Shown piece after piece: positions 13,336-21,274 of a stretch of DNA of 21,274 nucleotides. Within the stretch, counting starts at the first letter, position 1. Each line of letters opens with the position of its first letter. Location of the stretch: positions 9,982 through 31,255 of the forward strand of contig CABVRQ010000007.1 of the NCBI GenBank assembly GCA_902500695.1, written 5' to 3'. This stretch comes from an uncultured Nitrospira sp. (GTDB lineage: Bacteria; Nitrospirota; Nitrospiria; Nitrospirales; UBA8639). The notes beneath the pieces are model-generated. The model was not told where the DNA came from. It ran no database searches and worked only from the letters and a program-made list of their open reading frames with translations. The translations under genes and the position numbers were made by a program.

Positions 13336-15135
13336 CTAGTCGAGGATCCGCACATCCACGAAATGCATGTCGGCCCGCTCCTGCCCGATATAGGCATGGC
13401 CGCCCGGCGGCGCGCCAGCCGGCGCGGTATCCGTGGTGTTGGTCGCCCGCAGCACGGCCACGAGTTTGCCGCTTTTGCCGCCCTCCTCGAGTCGGACCAC
13501 GCCTACCCCTGGACAGCTGCCCTGTGCAGCATGGTTGGCGGTGATCGGGGCCGGCCCACGAAACGCGATGAACAGGTAGTCGCCGTTGGGGCTACGGGAC
13601 ATCAGGTCAGGCGCCGGGTCGTTCAGTGGCATCCCGGGGTCGTCCCCGACGCTGGCTTCGGCGCAGGGACCGATGCCCCGACCATTGCCATTGGCCGATG
13701 TCAGGTCGTAGGTCTCTTTCCTCTTGGACCGGCCCATCGTCTTGACCACCTCGACGTTATTGCGGATCCGGTCACCAGTGTGGACGAATCGCTCATCGAC
13801 CGTGGCGACCACGCCGTGAGCATCGCGCCGGGTGGTGACACCCGGCAACTGGCCGGTCGGGTTGGGATCCATTCCACCGATGTTGCCGTTGGTCGCAGTG
13901 TTAGTGGCATCCTTGAACGCGACAACGGGGACAGGCGTATTTTCCGCGTTGTGCGAAGAGCCGCACGGGAAGCTCGCGTGTCGCAACGTGTAGACGGTAA
14001 ACGTCGAGTGGGTAGCTCCTGCCGGCGAAGCCGCGACACCAGCATCAAGGTGGATGAGGCCGTTGGCCTGGGCGCCGGCGCAGCCCGCGCCGTTGATCAC
14101 CTCGTTGCCGTATTCGCCGACAATCGCCATCGGGGTCGCGGCTGAATCAACGACCAGCAGGCCGCCGCCGGCTAGCGTCACGTAGATGAGGGAGTTGTCG
14201 TAGGCGGGAATGGGACAGAGAATCGCATTGTTTGGCCGGCCACCGGCCGATCCGTTCGAGCCCGTCGTGCAGTCGTTCTCCTTGCAGAACCCGTTTGGCG
14301 TCATGTCGCTAAAGTCCGGCAATCCGGCTTGGATGCTGCCGATCAGCGGGTTATTAATCGCGTTGTTGCCGAGATACACGCGCGGCGCCACCACGGTAGT
14401 CTGGCCCTTCCCGACGCCAAGAGCCGCATCCATGTTGTAGGTCAACCCGGTGATCTTGCCGTTGTTGTCACGGGTGACGTCGATCCGCTCGACGATTCTG
14501 CCATCGAGATTACACACGAGGATTGCAAGCCCGTCAAACCGCCAAAAGCTCATGTGGTTGGTGCGACCTGTGCCGGTTTGAGTCGCACGGAACAGAGCGA
14601 TCCCCTCCTTGGTCTCACCATCCATGACTCCGATCATCCCCCCACCTGGCGCAAAGAAACTCAGCAGGGCGTATTTGCGCTGAGGATCGATGAACGACGA
14701 ATGCAGGCGGCCAGTGAGTGGGCGTGTGCTCCCGGTCGGATTGTTGAACTCGTTATACTCAGCGAGGGCCGCGGGAAAAACGAGGTTCGTATCACATGGC
14801 GCACTGGTTCCGGCGCAGGGGATGGGTTGAGCTACTAAGCCACCCTTGATTTGCTTTTTCACGTCGACGCTATGCCAAATCCATACGAAGCTCCCGTTCA
14901 GGCCAAGCCCAGTCTCGCCAGCCACGGAGTTCGACTGGTCGCTCCCCCACAACTCGTAGCGGATCTTGTCACCGTGCCCATGGCCATGCCCGTGCTTATC
15001 ACGGTCGCGCCCGCGAACGTCATGCCCATGGCCGTTTCCATTTCCTGACTTGGACTCAGCAAATGGAATCAGTAACAGTATAGAGGACAGGAAGGCTGTC
15101 GCAAAGAAAGCACTACGCCATTGCGAAATCATCAT
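13336..15135 (-). CDS. Large secreted His/Gly-rich propeller-like protein
   Basis: A 599-residue exported protein, starting at ATG 15135 with AGGAGG five bases before it. A signal peptide (FFATAFLSSILLLIPFAES) is followed by a Gly/His/Asp-rich stretch at about 31-57 (GNGHGHDV, then DKHGHGHGHGD), a plausible metal-binding segment. The rest is strand-rich with short blade-like repeats, for example YALLSFFAPGGGMIGVMDG, SLIYVTLAGGGLLVVDSA and GDYLFIAFRGPAP. This suggests a beta-propeller of the surface or quinoprotein-like type, though I recognise no named family. Several Cys (CAGTSAPC, CKENDC) could form disulphides. Codons are visibly more GC-rich than in neighbouring genes, which could mean transfer. 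The gene stands alone on its strand and its role is unknown. Confidence 0.75.
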   Translation of the reverse strand: MMISQWRSAFFATAFLSSILLLIPFAESKSGNGNGHGHDVRGRDRDKHGHGHGHGDKIRYELWGSDQSNSVAGETGLGLNGSFVWIWHSVDVKKQIKGGLVAQPIPCAGTSAPCDTNLVFPAALAEYNEFNNPTGSTRPLTGRLHSSFIDPQRKYALLSFFAPGGGMIGVMDGETKEGIALFRATQTGTGRTNHMSFWRFDGLAILVCNLDGRIVERIDVTRDNNGKITGLTYNMDAALGVGKGQTTVVAPRVYLGNNAINNPLIGSIQAGLPDFSDMTPNGFCKENDCTTGSNGSAGGRPNNAILCPIPAYDNSLIYVTLAGGGLLVVDSAATPMAIVGEYGNEVINGAGCAGAQANGLIHLDAGVAASPAGATHSTFTVYTLRHASFPCGSSHNAENTPVPVVAFKDATNTATNGNIGGMDPNPTGQLPGVTTRRDAHGVVATVDERFVHTGDRIRNNVEVVKTMGRSKRKETYDLTSANGNGRGIGPCAEASVGDDPGMPLNDPAPDLMSRSPNGDYLFIAFRGPAPITANHAAQGSCPGVGVVRLEEGGKSGKLVAVLRATNTTDTAPAGAPPGGHAYIGQERADMHFVDVRILD

Positions 15136-15881
15136 ATTCGCCTCCTGGTAATAGAAAAAACCAATGCCTTTGGAAGGGAGGTGAAAGATACAAAAATTCA
15201 ATTATTTAATCAAAAATGCGGTGCAAAATCACCTTAAGAACTTCTTTTCGCAATTAGAGACTAAAAAAAGGGGATCAGGGTTCCCTGACTTTGTAGAAGA
15301 CGAGGTGGATGTGTTTCTTGAATCAGGCATTTTTGCCCATAAATGTTGGCACCGCCGTTGTGGAGCTGAGAACCACGATGTTTTCTTCTCCCAGCTCATT
15401 TAGTGAATGCAAGGGTAAACGACCTGGAACAGACGAATATCAGTCACGATCCCAAAATTTTTCCGTGCAATCCACCTCAATCATCATACTGATCAGATAG
15501 GAATTGCAGGGCAAAATCTTATTAGAATTTCCCACTGATCAATGGATCGGATGGAAATCCAATAAGTCTTTTGCCAATCATGGTTATCGTCTTAATCGAA
15601 TGCTTCATCAGAAGAACCTTATAAAATGCAGGGGAAAGCCTCTGCCCCTTTGACCGTGAATAACCTAACAATAGGACCAAACCCTGCCGATGCTAACCGC
15701 TACAGGCCTGTTCCGCCAATAGAGATTGTAGCCATCAAATGTCTTTCGAGTAGCTATTCGTCACATGTACTTCCTTTTTCATATCTCTGGAACCTGCCCC
15801 TTCCTCGCCATTTTTTTTCTGATAGCCTGAAAACAAAGTTAAAAAATGGCGTGTGTTTCCCAGTAAGTAGGCTTCGTTCCC
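15136..15881. other. Interval with possible gene remnants
   Basis: No intact gene is supported. Two protein-like stretches stand out. On the plus strand 15504-15653 a TTG-started frame reads GKILLEFPTDQWIGWKSNKS and later ANHGYRLNRMLHQKNLIKC (49 codons). On the minus strand about 15490-15335 a frame MMIEVDCTEKFWDRD, stop TGA, YSSVPGRLPLHSLNELGEEN, IVVLSSTTAVPTFMGKNA is open but for one stop. Neither has a family match. The remainder is AT-rich with oligo-A and oligo-T runs. The promoter of the gene at 15135 should lie within 15150-15260. Confidence 0.3.
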
Positions 15882-16508
15882 TCAGGCCATTAAAACTTCC
15901 CTGAAAGAATACCCTACATCCAGAGAAACCACATTCTTTTCGGTAGGAAAATCGAAAGTTCCATTTATAGAAACCCTTTCGCCCGCATTGTTCTCTGTGA
16001 CAAATTGAAAGGTGCCTTTTATTGTGCTGGCTTCTGGAGATGATCGGTCAGGAGAGAAGTTATCCAAAGTAATTGTTCCCTCCGTATTGTTTTGGTACTC
16101 AATGGATTGTCCTTTTTCAACTGCTTCTACCTGTACATCAAAATTCTGACCTACCTTAAGAGGGTCCGGAGTCATCAGGTTATAGTGGCCAGGCTGAGCT
16201 CCATCAGGGATCCGAAAAATAATGAAGAATTCTCTTTCTTCTATAACATCTCGAGGTAGGTTGTTTACAAGCATATAGTACCCTGGACGATTTCCGGTTA
16301 CAGTACGTTCCTTTGGCGGCAGGTAGGTCACAATTCCGTCTCCCAATATTTCGGCATGAACAGCGCCATCTACATTGGCAGTGAATCCGGCATGTTGGCT
16401 CTTAGGCTCGGGATTACTCTTTTCGCTGGATGACTCAGAACATCCCACGATGAAACCTGTCGTGAATATGAAACTTAATATGATAAACCTTTGAAAAGTT
16501 ATCATCAT
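15882..16508 (-). CDS. Putative lipoprotein, function unknown
   Basis: A 208-residue protein with a lipoprotein signal: basic or polar start, hydrophobic IILSFIFTTGFIVG, then Cys23 (lipobox IVGC), followed by the Ser/Glu-rich linker SESSSEKSNPEPKSQ. It would be anchored by lipid in the cell envelope. The mature part is rich in strands and Gly/Asn turns (GAVHAEILGDGIVTYLPP, YYMLVNNLP, FFIIFRIPDG). It ends with two similar strand pairs, IKGTFQFVTENN and INGTFDFPTEKN, which suggests a small beta-sandwich. GGGAGG lies seven bases before the ATG. It is divided from the DUF4168 gene by 92 bases on the same strand. No family is recognised. Confidence 0.75.
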   Translation of the reverse strand: MMITFQRFIILSFIFTTGFIVGCSESSSEKSNPEPKSQHAGFTANVDGAVHAEILGDGIVTYLPPKERTVTGNRPGYYMLVNNLPRDVIEEREFFIIFRIPDGAQPGHYNLMTPDPLKVGQNFDVQVEAVEKGQSIEYQNNTEGTITLDNFSPDRSSPEASTIKGTFQFVTENNAGERVSINGTFDFPTEKNVVSLDVGYSFREVLMA

Positions 16509-16600
16509 GCCTTTTCCTCCCTTCAGGTTTTCCCTTTCCTGTGAAACTATGTGGGTCTACGTTTGATCATGATCGAGACATTGATGGATGGATTCATGGT

Positions 16601-16981
16601 TCACTGCCCTCGTTGCAGTGCAATCATAAATTCCTCCTGAAGTTCAGGCTCAGTTTGAATCGTGTGAAAAATAAGATTGTATTCTTCAACAGAAAACCCA
16701 TGATTCGCGACAGCCTGGGTCAATTTTTGGTTTGCTTCTTCCTGCAACGCATCAGCTTGATCAGGCTCGGATTGTGAAATGCGCTGTGTATATGTGCTAC
16801 TTATTTCCGAGACTTCTTTGTAAGCTCCGGCAAAAGGTTCGAGGTTTTTTCGAACCATTTCCTGTTGTGCAGATTCCGAGGAACCTTCCTGTGCAAAAAC
16901 AGCCACCGGCGACAATAGGCAGGCGCTAGCCAAACAAGCAACCATACCAAATAAATGAAGACTTGATTGTTGTGATTTCAT
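16601..16981 (-). CDS. DUF4168 family exported protein
   Basis: A 126-residue protein starting at the ATG at 16981, because AAGGAG lies seven bases before it; the ATG at 16987 is too close to it. A signal peptide (LFGMVACLASACLLSPVAVFAQ) precedes a helical mature domain. This contains FAGAYKEVSEISSTYTQRIS, then QADALQEEANQKLTQAVANH and GFSVEEYNLIFHTIQTEPEL, the alpha-helical pattern of DUF4168. Family members are periplasmic, of unknown function, and common in cyanobacteria and aquatic bacteria. The order of helices and the closing EYNxI are the basis of the call. It lies between a two-CBS gene upstream and a lipoprotein gene downstream on the same strand. Confidence 0.8.
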   Translation of the reverse strand: MKSQQSSLHLFGMVACLASACLLSPVAVFAQEGSSESAQQEMVRKNLEPFAGAYKEVSEISSTYTQRISQSEPDQADALQEEANQKLTQAVANHGFSVEEYNLIFHTIQTEPELQEEFMIALQRGQ

Positions 16982-17100
16982 TTCCATACTCCTTCTTTGT
17001 TGGGTTATTTATTTATGGATAAAACAATTACGAACACGTGCTACCCTTATTTACAATAAAACCGCCCTCAAACATACGCTCTCTTTTCGGTCAATCCTTC

Positions 17101-17532
17101 TTACTTATTTTCTACGCCTAACCCAGCTCCGGTTAAGGCTCGAATAAGATCATGTCGAGTCAGGGAACCGATTACGCATCCGTCCCGGGTGATTGGAATT
17201 ATCTGTAATTCATCTTCCTGAAATAGTGTGACGACCTCAGAAATTGGGGTCATTTCCGTTACTGTTGAAGTCCGGTCTTCTGTCATAATGTCTTCAACAT
17301 TTACCTGGCTGATATCTGTCCCAACATGCAAGGCATTAAGGATTTCTGACTCTCCAATGAATCCCAGCAAATGACCATCCTCGTCGACCACAGGAGCCAC
17401 TGCAGAATGATTGGATAAAATGTCCATCATGACAGAATCGCCCTTTGAATGAACCTGATACATCGACATATGCGTTGGCACGATATCTCTAACTGCTGCA
17501 TACCCTGTTGCAGACATTCCCGCTATAGTCAT
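17101..17532 (-). CDS. Two-CBS-domain protein
   Basis: A 143-residue soluble protein made of two CBS domains, at about 17-72 (VAPVVDEDGHLLGFIGESEI) and 82-137 (LQIIPITRDGCVIGSLTRHD). DIMTEDRT joins them, the usual linker form. CBS pairs bind adenine nucleotides or S-adenosyl-methionine and act as energy sensors; stand-alone pairs regulate partners in trans. AGGAGG five bases before ATG 17532 fixes the start over the upstream ATG at 17577. No effector domain is attached. Its similarity to the CBS half of the fusion at 1193 is only in the domain pattern. Its partner is not evident in the neighbourhood. Confidence 0.88.
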   Translation of the reverse strand: MTIAGMSATGYAAVRDIVPTHMSMYQVHSKGDSVMMDILSNHSAVAPVVDEDGHLLGFIGESEILNALHVGTDISQVNVEDIMTEDRTSTVTEMTPISEVVTLFQEDELQIIPITRDGCVIGSLTRHDLIRALTGAGLGVENK

Positions 17533-18535
17533 CACGCCCTCCTTTCTCTGATTCATTCCTGTATGTTGGATCCACATTCATCCTTCTGACTCACTCTTAT
17601 TTATTCTGAAGCAAAAGGTGGGCCCAAAACACATTCCTTTAGCCACAATTTAAATTTCCTTACTTTTCATCGTATTTCAAAAGAGTTGGAGAGACGAAAT
17701 TCTATTCCAGTGAGTTTCATGAGGAAATAATGAAGTAAAAATTACAGAAACTCGAGTAATTCCTACCGATTTGAAAACTGAAATGGACATTATGCATGCA
17801 TCATTGCACTTGGGGCGGTTCCTGTCCCATGGATCTATGCGATGGCAGACAATCGGTCCAATTCGTTCAGATTTAACATTGGGAATGCGGTCTAGGATGG
17901 TCACGTGCAGATTGCCATCATTCCCTCAAAATTTTTAAATCATATACCAATGGAGTTCACCACAGAATTTTCCTTCATTTACATGTCATCTAAATCTTTT
18001 CAAATTAGGAAAGGAACGTTGGGAAAGGACTACTACAATTGAATGATAACAGAGGAGGAAAAAATTTCTGGTTCTAATGAGTAGCTGCGGCAGGGATGCG
18101 ATCTATGTCTCATCTAACAAAAAAAAATTCATCTTGTCTGTCCTGAATAAACTGTCTGTATGGAGAAACCGTATCCTGTCTCTTTGGTTATTCTTCGCGA
18201 TTCTTCCTGACACGCATCAACCACCATCAACAATATTTCCCAAGCTTCGAAAACCCTTCCGCCTCCAGTTTTCACAAATTTATAACTTTAATCTTATTCG
18301 TGTAACCCTTACACGGCCTTTGGTAGTTTTTACATTTTCCTTTCTGATCCGACCTCACTTTTTCTTTGAACGATTTATTTTATTACAAAAAAATTACAAA
18401 CAATCAACCTTTAGACCTACCCTCATTTAAAAAAATTGTCGGCATCAAGTTTGCTAACTAGACGAATACAACACTGACAAGTTTCCCCAGACTGTCTTTT
18501 CTTAAATTTTGTCATTTCCTAGAAAGGAGTTTCCC
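17533..18535. other. AT-rich interval without supportable genes
   Basis: A kilobase of low-GC sequence separates the CBS gene and the glycosyltransferase. Frames at 17677-17904 minus and 18077-18430 plus are open but lack ribosome sites. The second is rich in Phe, Lys and Ile, as expected of translated AT-rich non-coding DNA. An AGAGGAGGAAAAAA motif near 18050 resembles a ribosome site, but the frame after it closes quickly. The interval should hold promoters for both flanking genes. I see no repeat or attachment site. Confidence 0.5.
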
Positions 18536-19615
18536 ATGAGAATCGCCCAATTGGCTCCCTTGGCTGAAAGTGTTCCACCAAAACAATATGGAGGAACCGA
18601 ACGGATTGTTTCATATTTAACGGAAGAACTTGTTCGTCAGGGACATGATGTCACTCTGTTCGCTTCTGGTGATTCTCAGACTAATGCACGGCTGGAACCA
18701 ATGTGTCGGGAAGGTCTCAGAAAAACTAATGGGGTCTCCAATCCTCAGGCTCCTTTTACCTTGATGTTAGAAAAAACATTTTCCTCCGCCCACCAATTCG
18801 ACCTCTTTCATTCTCATTTGGATTTCCTAGCTTTTCCCTTGGCCAGACGGTGTGGAACTCCAGTCCTCACCACACTTCATGGCCGCCTGGACCTTCCCGA
18901 ACTGAAACCGGTTTTTGCTGAGTTTTTTGATTGTCCTCTTATTTCTATTTCCAATGCACAACGGAACCCTCTGGCCTGGGCAAACTGGCAACAAACCATC
19001 CACCATGGTTTACCCAAAAACCTGTATAGCTTTCATCCTCATTCAGGTTCTTACCTCGTTTTTGTCGGCCGATTAACTCCTGAGAAACGACCCGATCATG
19101 CTATTGAAATTGCCAAACGCGTGGGCATGCCTTTAAAAATAGCCGCGAAAGTCGATCCTGTTGACCAGGAATATTTTCGTACCGTCATTAAACCCCTTTT
19201 ATCGGATCCCTTGGTGGAATTCGTGGGCGAAGTCACCGATGCCCAAAAAAATGACTTAATAGGCAATGCCTATGCTTTAGTCGCACCCTTCGATTGGCCA
19301 GAACCTTTTGGCTTGGTTTTTATTGAGGCATTGGCTTGCGGCACACCGGTTTTAGCATATCGTCGAGGTTCCGTTCCCGAAATAATCGATGACGGGTATA
19401 CAGGGTTCATTTGTGACACCATGGAACACATGATCAAAGCCGTGCCCTGCATCTCCTCTCTTGACCGTCAACCTTGCCGACTGGCCTTTGAACAACGGTT
19501 TACCGTTGAACGAATGGTTCAAGACTACCTAAGTGCCTATGAAAATCTATTGGGCGCCCCGGAGGAGACATACCAACCTTCATTAAAGGGTTGTAAAACA
19601 ATCGTAAATTTCTAG
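18536..19615 (+). CDS. Family 4 glycosyltransferase
   Basis: A 360-residue GT-B fold enzyme. The N-terminal half has PPKQYGGTERIVSYLTEELV, with the phosphate-loop-like GGTE at 19-22, and FDLFHSHLDF (His93). The C-terminal half has LVFVGRLTPEKRPDHAI, with the donor-phosphate-binding Arg/Lys pair at 179 and 184, and PEPFGLVFIEALACGTPV, where E256 and E264 form the family's EX7E motif, followed by RRGSVPEII. It transfers a sugar from a nucleotide sugar to an unknown acceptor at the cytoplasmic face of the membrane, with no transmembrane segment of its own. AAGGAG six bases before ATG 18536 sets the start. The MFS gene follows 55 bases later. The acceptor cannot be told from sequence. Confidence 0.92.
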   Translation: MRIAQLAPLAESVPPKQYGGTERIVSYLTEELVRQGHDVTLFASGDSQTNARLEPMCREGLRKTNGVSNPQAPFTLMLEKTFSSAHQFDLFHSHLDFLAFPLARRCGTPVLTTLHGRLDLPELKPVFAEFFDCPLISISNAQRNPLAWANWQQTIHHGLPKNLYSFHPHSGSYLVFVGRLTPEKRPDHAIEIAKRVGMPLKIAAKVDPVDQEYFRTVIKPLLSDPLVEFVGEVTDAQKNDLIGNAYALVAPFDWPEPFGLVFIEALACGTPVLAYRRGSVPEIIDDGYTGFICDTMEHMIKAVPCISSLDRQPCRLAFEQRFTVERMVQDYLSAYENLLGAPEETYQPSLKGCKTIVNF

Positions 19616-19670
19616 GCTTAGTTGCTTTCACGCATATATGGGGATTCAGTTTGTGAATACCAGGAAAATC

Positions 19671-21179
19671 ATGGCTACCTCTAATAATTCAGACACCGTA
19701 CCCAATAGATGGGATCTGTTTAGGAATCAAAACTTCCGCATGCTATGGGCTTCACAGGCGGTCTCACAAATTGGGGACGGGTTAACTAAAGTGGCTCTTT
19801 TATGGTTTGTTTACCAACTAACGGGATCAGCCTTGAAAATGACGATCATCGGTCTATTGCAAACGATCCCCCCGCTAGTCCTGAGCCCGGTCGTAGGTGT
19901 GTATTTAGATCGATTGCCTAAAAAACCCGTGATGGTGATCCTTGATGTCATTCGAGCTTTTTTAATTGCACTCATTCCTGTTCTGTATATTTTTGATGCC
20001 CTGACTCTGGAAGTGCTGTTTATTTTGGTGTTTTTCACAGCCATCTTTTCCACCGCGTTCGGGCCGGCTTTGGCTGCTTCTCTGCCCCTTATCGTCAAAC
20101 CCTCTGAACTCATGTCCGCCAATTCCCTTCTTCAATCCACCACAAATATTGGCATACTCATCGGGCCGGCCATATGCGGAGTCTTGATTGCATGGCTTGG
20201 CACCCAGAATGTTCTCTATATAGATGCGGCAACCTTTCTGTTATCCGCCTTGTGCCTATTGCCGATCAAAGGTCATTTGTTGACAACCGCTCCCCGAATT
20301 CCGCATGCGACTTCGAAAGTTAGTCAGGACCTGGTTGTCGGAATGCGATTTGTGTTTAAAGAAAAACCCGTGCTTCGCGTTCTCCTCATTACAACGGTCT
20401 TTTATACCTTGGGAGCCAGCGCCTTTATTTATGTGCTTCCACTTTTCGTCAACGATCACATCGAAGCTGATCCTCTATGGTTGGGATGGCTGTGGTCTGC
20501 TATGGGAGCAGGAATGCTTGCGACCTCCTTTGGTTTGGGTTGCGTGCAGAAATTGGGACGGACGAGTCGAACCTTCCTCATGGCCGTTTCAATGGTCGTG
20601 GGCGGAAGTGCGCTGCAATTATTGGCTCATTCACACTCAATCGTATGGGGCTTTATCCTTGTGACCCTTATTGGGGCCAGTACGGCTGCCTTCACTCCCA
20701 TTGCCTGGTCTATCATCCAAGAAACGACCCCCAACCATTTAATGGGTCGAGTGTTTACTTTAATCAATACTGCGAGCATGGCCATGGCCAGCGGGGGCAT
20801 GGTGGCCTTTGGAGTGGTGGCTGATAACTTCGGTTCAATGGTTGGCATTTCGATGATTGGTTTTGTATTTTTGATCACAGGCATGGTCGTGATTTTTTCG
20901 AATCGTTCCTCCATTCAGGGAGAAAAGCATCTCCCATGGAAGGCAATGGAATTTCCTGACCATTCTGATATGAAAACGGCATGGAATCCCGTCAGAATTG
21001 GCTATTCCACTCCACCCATCGTTAGATCATGGAGAAGGAACCCTCAAGGGATTCTGAATATCTCCACCTATTCTTTTAGAAAAATCCTGGATGTCCGCCC
21101 AGAACCTGGCTCGCGCGGACCGCCGTACCCACAAAATGCACACCTCAGACGCTCCCCAAAAATGAGGGTTGAACTATGA
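19671..21179 (+). CDS. MFS transporter, EntS-like exporter family
   Basis: About 502 residues. RNQNFRMLWASQAVSQIGDG is the typical opening of the MFS_3/EntS-like efflux subgroup, followed by some 12 membrane spans. The loop between spans 2 and 3 reads GVYLDRLPKKPVMVILD, the MFS motif A in this subgroup. Spans 7-12 begin near FKEKPVLRVLLITTVFYTLG and end at FVFLITGMVVIFS. About 80 residues follow the last span (from NRSSIQGEKHLPWK onward) as a polar, basic, Pro-rich cytoplasmic tail, longer than usual. ATG 19671 with AGGA is preferred to ATG 19638. Substrates in this subgroup range from siderophores to drugs; here it is unknown. It is probably co-transcribed with the glycosyltransferase. Confidence 0.88.
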   Translation: MATSNNSDTVPNRWDLFRNQNFRMLWASQAVSQIGDGLTKVALLWFVYQLTGSALKMTIIGLLQTIPPLVLSPVVGVYLDRLPKKPVMVILDVIRAFLIALIPVLYIFDALTLEVLFILVFFTAIFSTAFGPALAASLPLIVKPSELMSANSLLQSTTNIGILIGPAICGVLIAWLGTQNVLYIDAATFLLSALCLLPIKGHLLTTAPRIPHATSKVSQDLVVGMRFVFKEKPVLRVLLITTVFYTLGASAFIYVLPLFVNDHIEADPLWLGWLWSAMGAGMLATSFGLGCVQKLGRTSRTFLMAVSMVVGGSALQLLAHSHSIVWGFILVTLIGASTAAFTPIAWSIIQETTPNHLMGRVFTLINTASMAMASGGMVAFGVVADNFGSMVGISMIGFVFLITGMVVIFSNRSSIQGEKHLPWKAMEFPDHSDMKTAWNPVRIGYSTPPIVRSWRRNPQGILNISTYSFRKILDVRPEPGSRGPPYPQNAHLRRSPKMRVEL

Positions 21180-21274
21180 AACGATTTCTTCAAAAACATG
21201 AAATTTTACAAAACAAAAATTTTTCATAAATTATTTATGAACTCGACTTTTACGCTATGTACCATTATATGGGC

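Noticed and set aside
13363..14145. 260-codon plus-strand open frame
   Set aside because: It is antisense to the well-supported secreted protein at 13336-15135; long shadows are expected in GC-rich genes. It has no ribosome site or family motif.
18077..18430. 117-codon plus frame rich in Phe, Lys and Ile
   Set aside because: The composition is that of translated AT-rich non-coding DNA, with no ribosome site at a proper distance and no recognisable domain.

Overview
The window looks like accessory chromosome of an environmental, aerobic or chemolithotrophic Gram-negative bacterium. Several traits fit Nitrospira and its relatives (Nitrospirota): orphan NarL-type regulators, a CBS plus receiver fusion, DUF2934 and DUF4168 proteins, very small CxxC...CLNCG proteins, secreted single-haem cytochromes c and an archease/RtcB pair. 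That assignment is inference; there is no rRNA or other phylogenetic marker here. No tRNA, CRISPR array, transposase or phage gene was seen.

Layout. (1) 1-3871, all on the minus strand: a signalling block with two tandem paralogous NarL-type response regulators, a CBS-pair/Cys-box/receiver fusion, a 56-residue CxxC protein, a degenerate receiver and a DUF2934 protein, closed by a strong hairpin at 1-39. No intact histidine kinase is present; a decayed PAS sensor gene (4308-5121) lies just upstream. (2) 3959-5397: palindromic intergenic elements around that pseudogene. One of them recurs in inverted orientation at 7304-7409. (3) 5861-7265, plus strand: a small zinc-ribbon-like protein, two secreted cytochromes c and a dodecin. 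(4) 7419-9378: archease and the RNA ligase RtcB, an RNA repair or tRNA splicing pair. (5) 9529-10404, minus strand: a third cytochrome c, overlapped by a frame interrupted by one TGA, and behind it a decayed reading frame. (6) 10477-12765: a candidate small regulon. An HxlR-family repressor gene and two paralogous zinc-ribbon genes are preceded by copies of the same 51-bp promoter/operator (47 of 51 bases equal, 40 in a row exact). A perfect 14-bp palindrome fills the -35/-10 spacer. One copy also heads a membrane peptide and a secreted PDZ protein. (7) 13336-15135: a large secreted, His/Gly-rich repeat or propeller-like protein that is visibly more GC-rich than its neighbours. (8) 15882-17532, minus strand: a lipoprotein, a DUF4168 protein and a two-CBS protein. 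(9) 18536-21179: a family 4 glycosyltransferase and an MFS exporter.

The most original signal is the HxlR operator shared by three transcription units in region 6. It suggests a redox- or electrophile-responsive switch acting on proteins of unknown function. Next in interest are the inverted dispersed repeat, the decayed PAS sensor beside orphan regulators, and several small genes or relics under 60 codons that are easy to miss.
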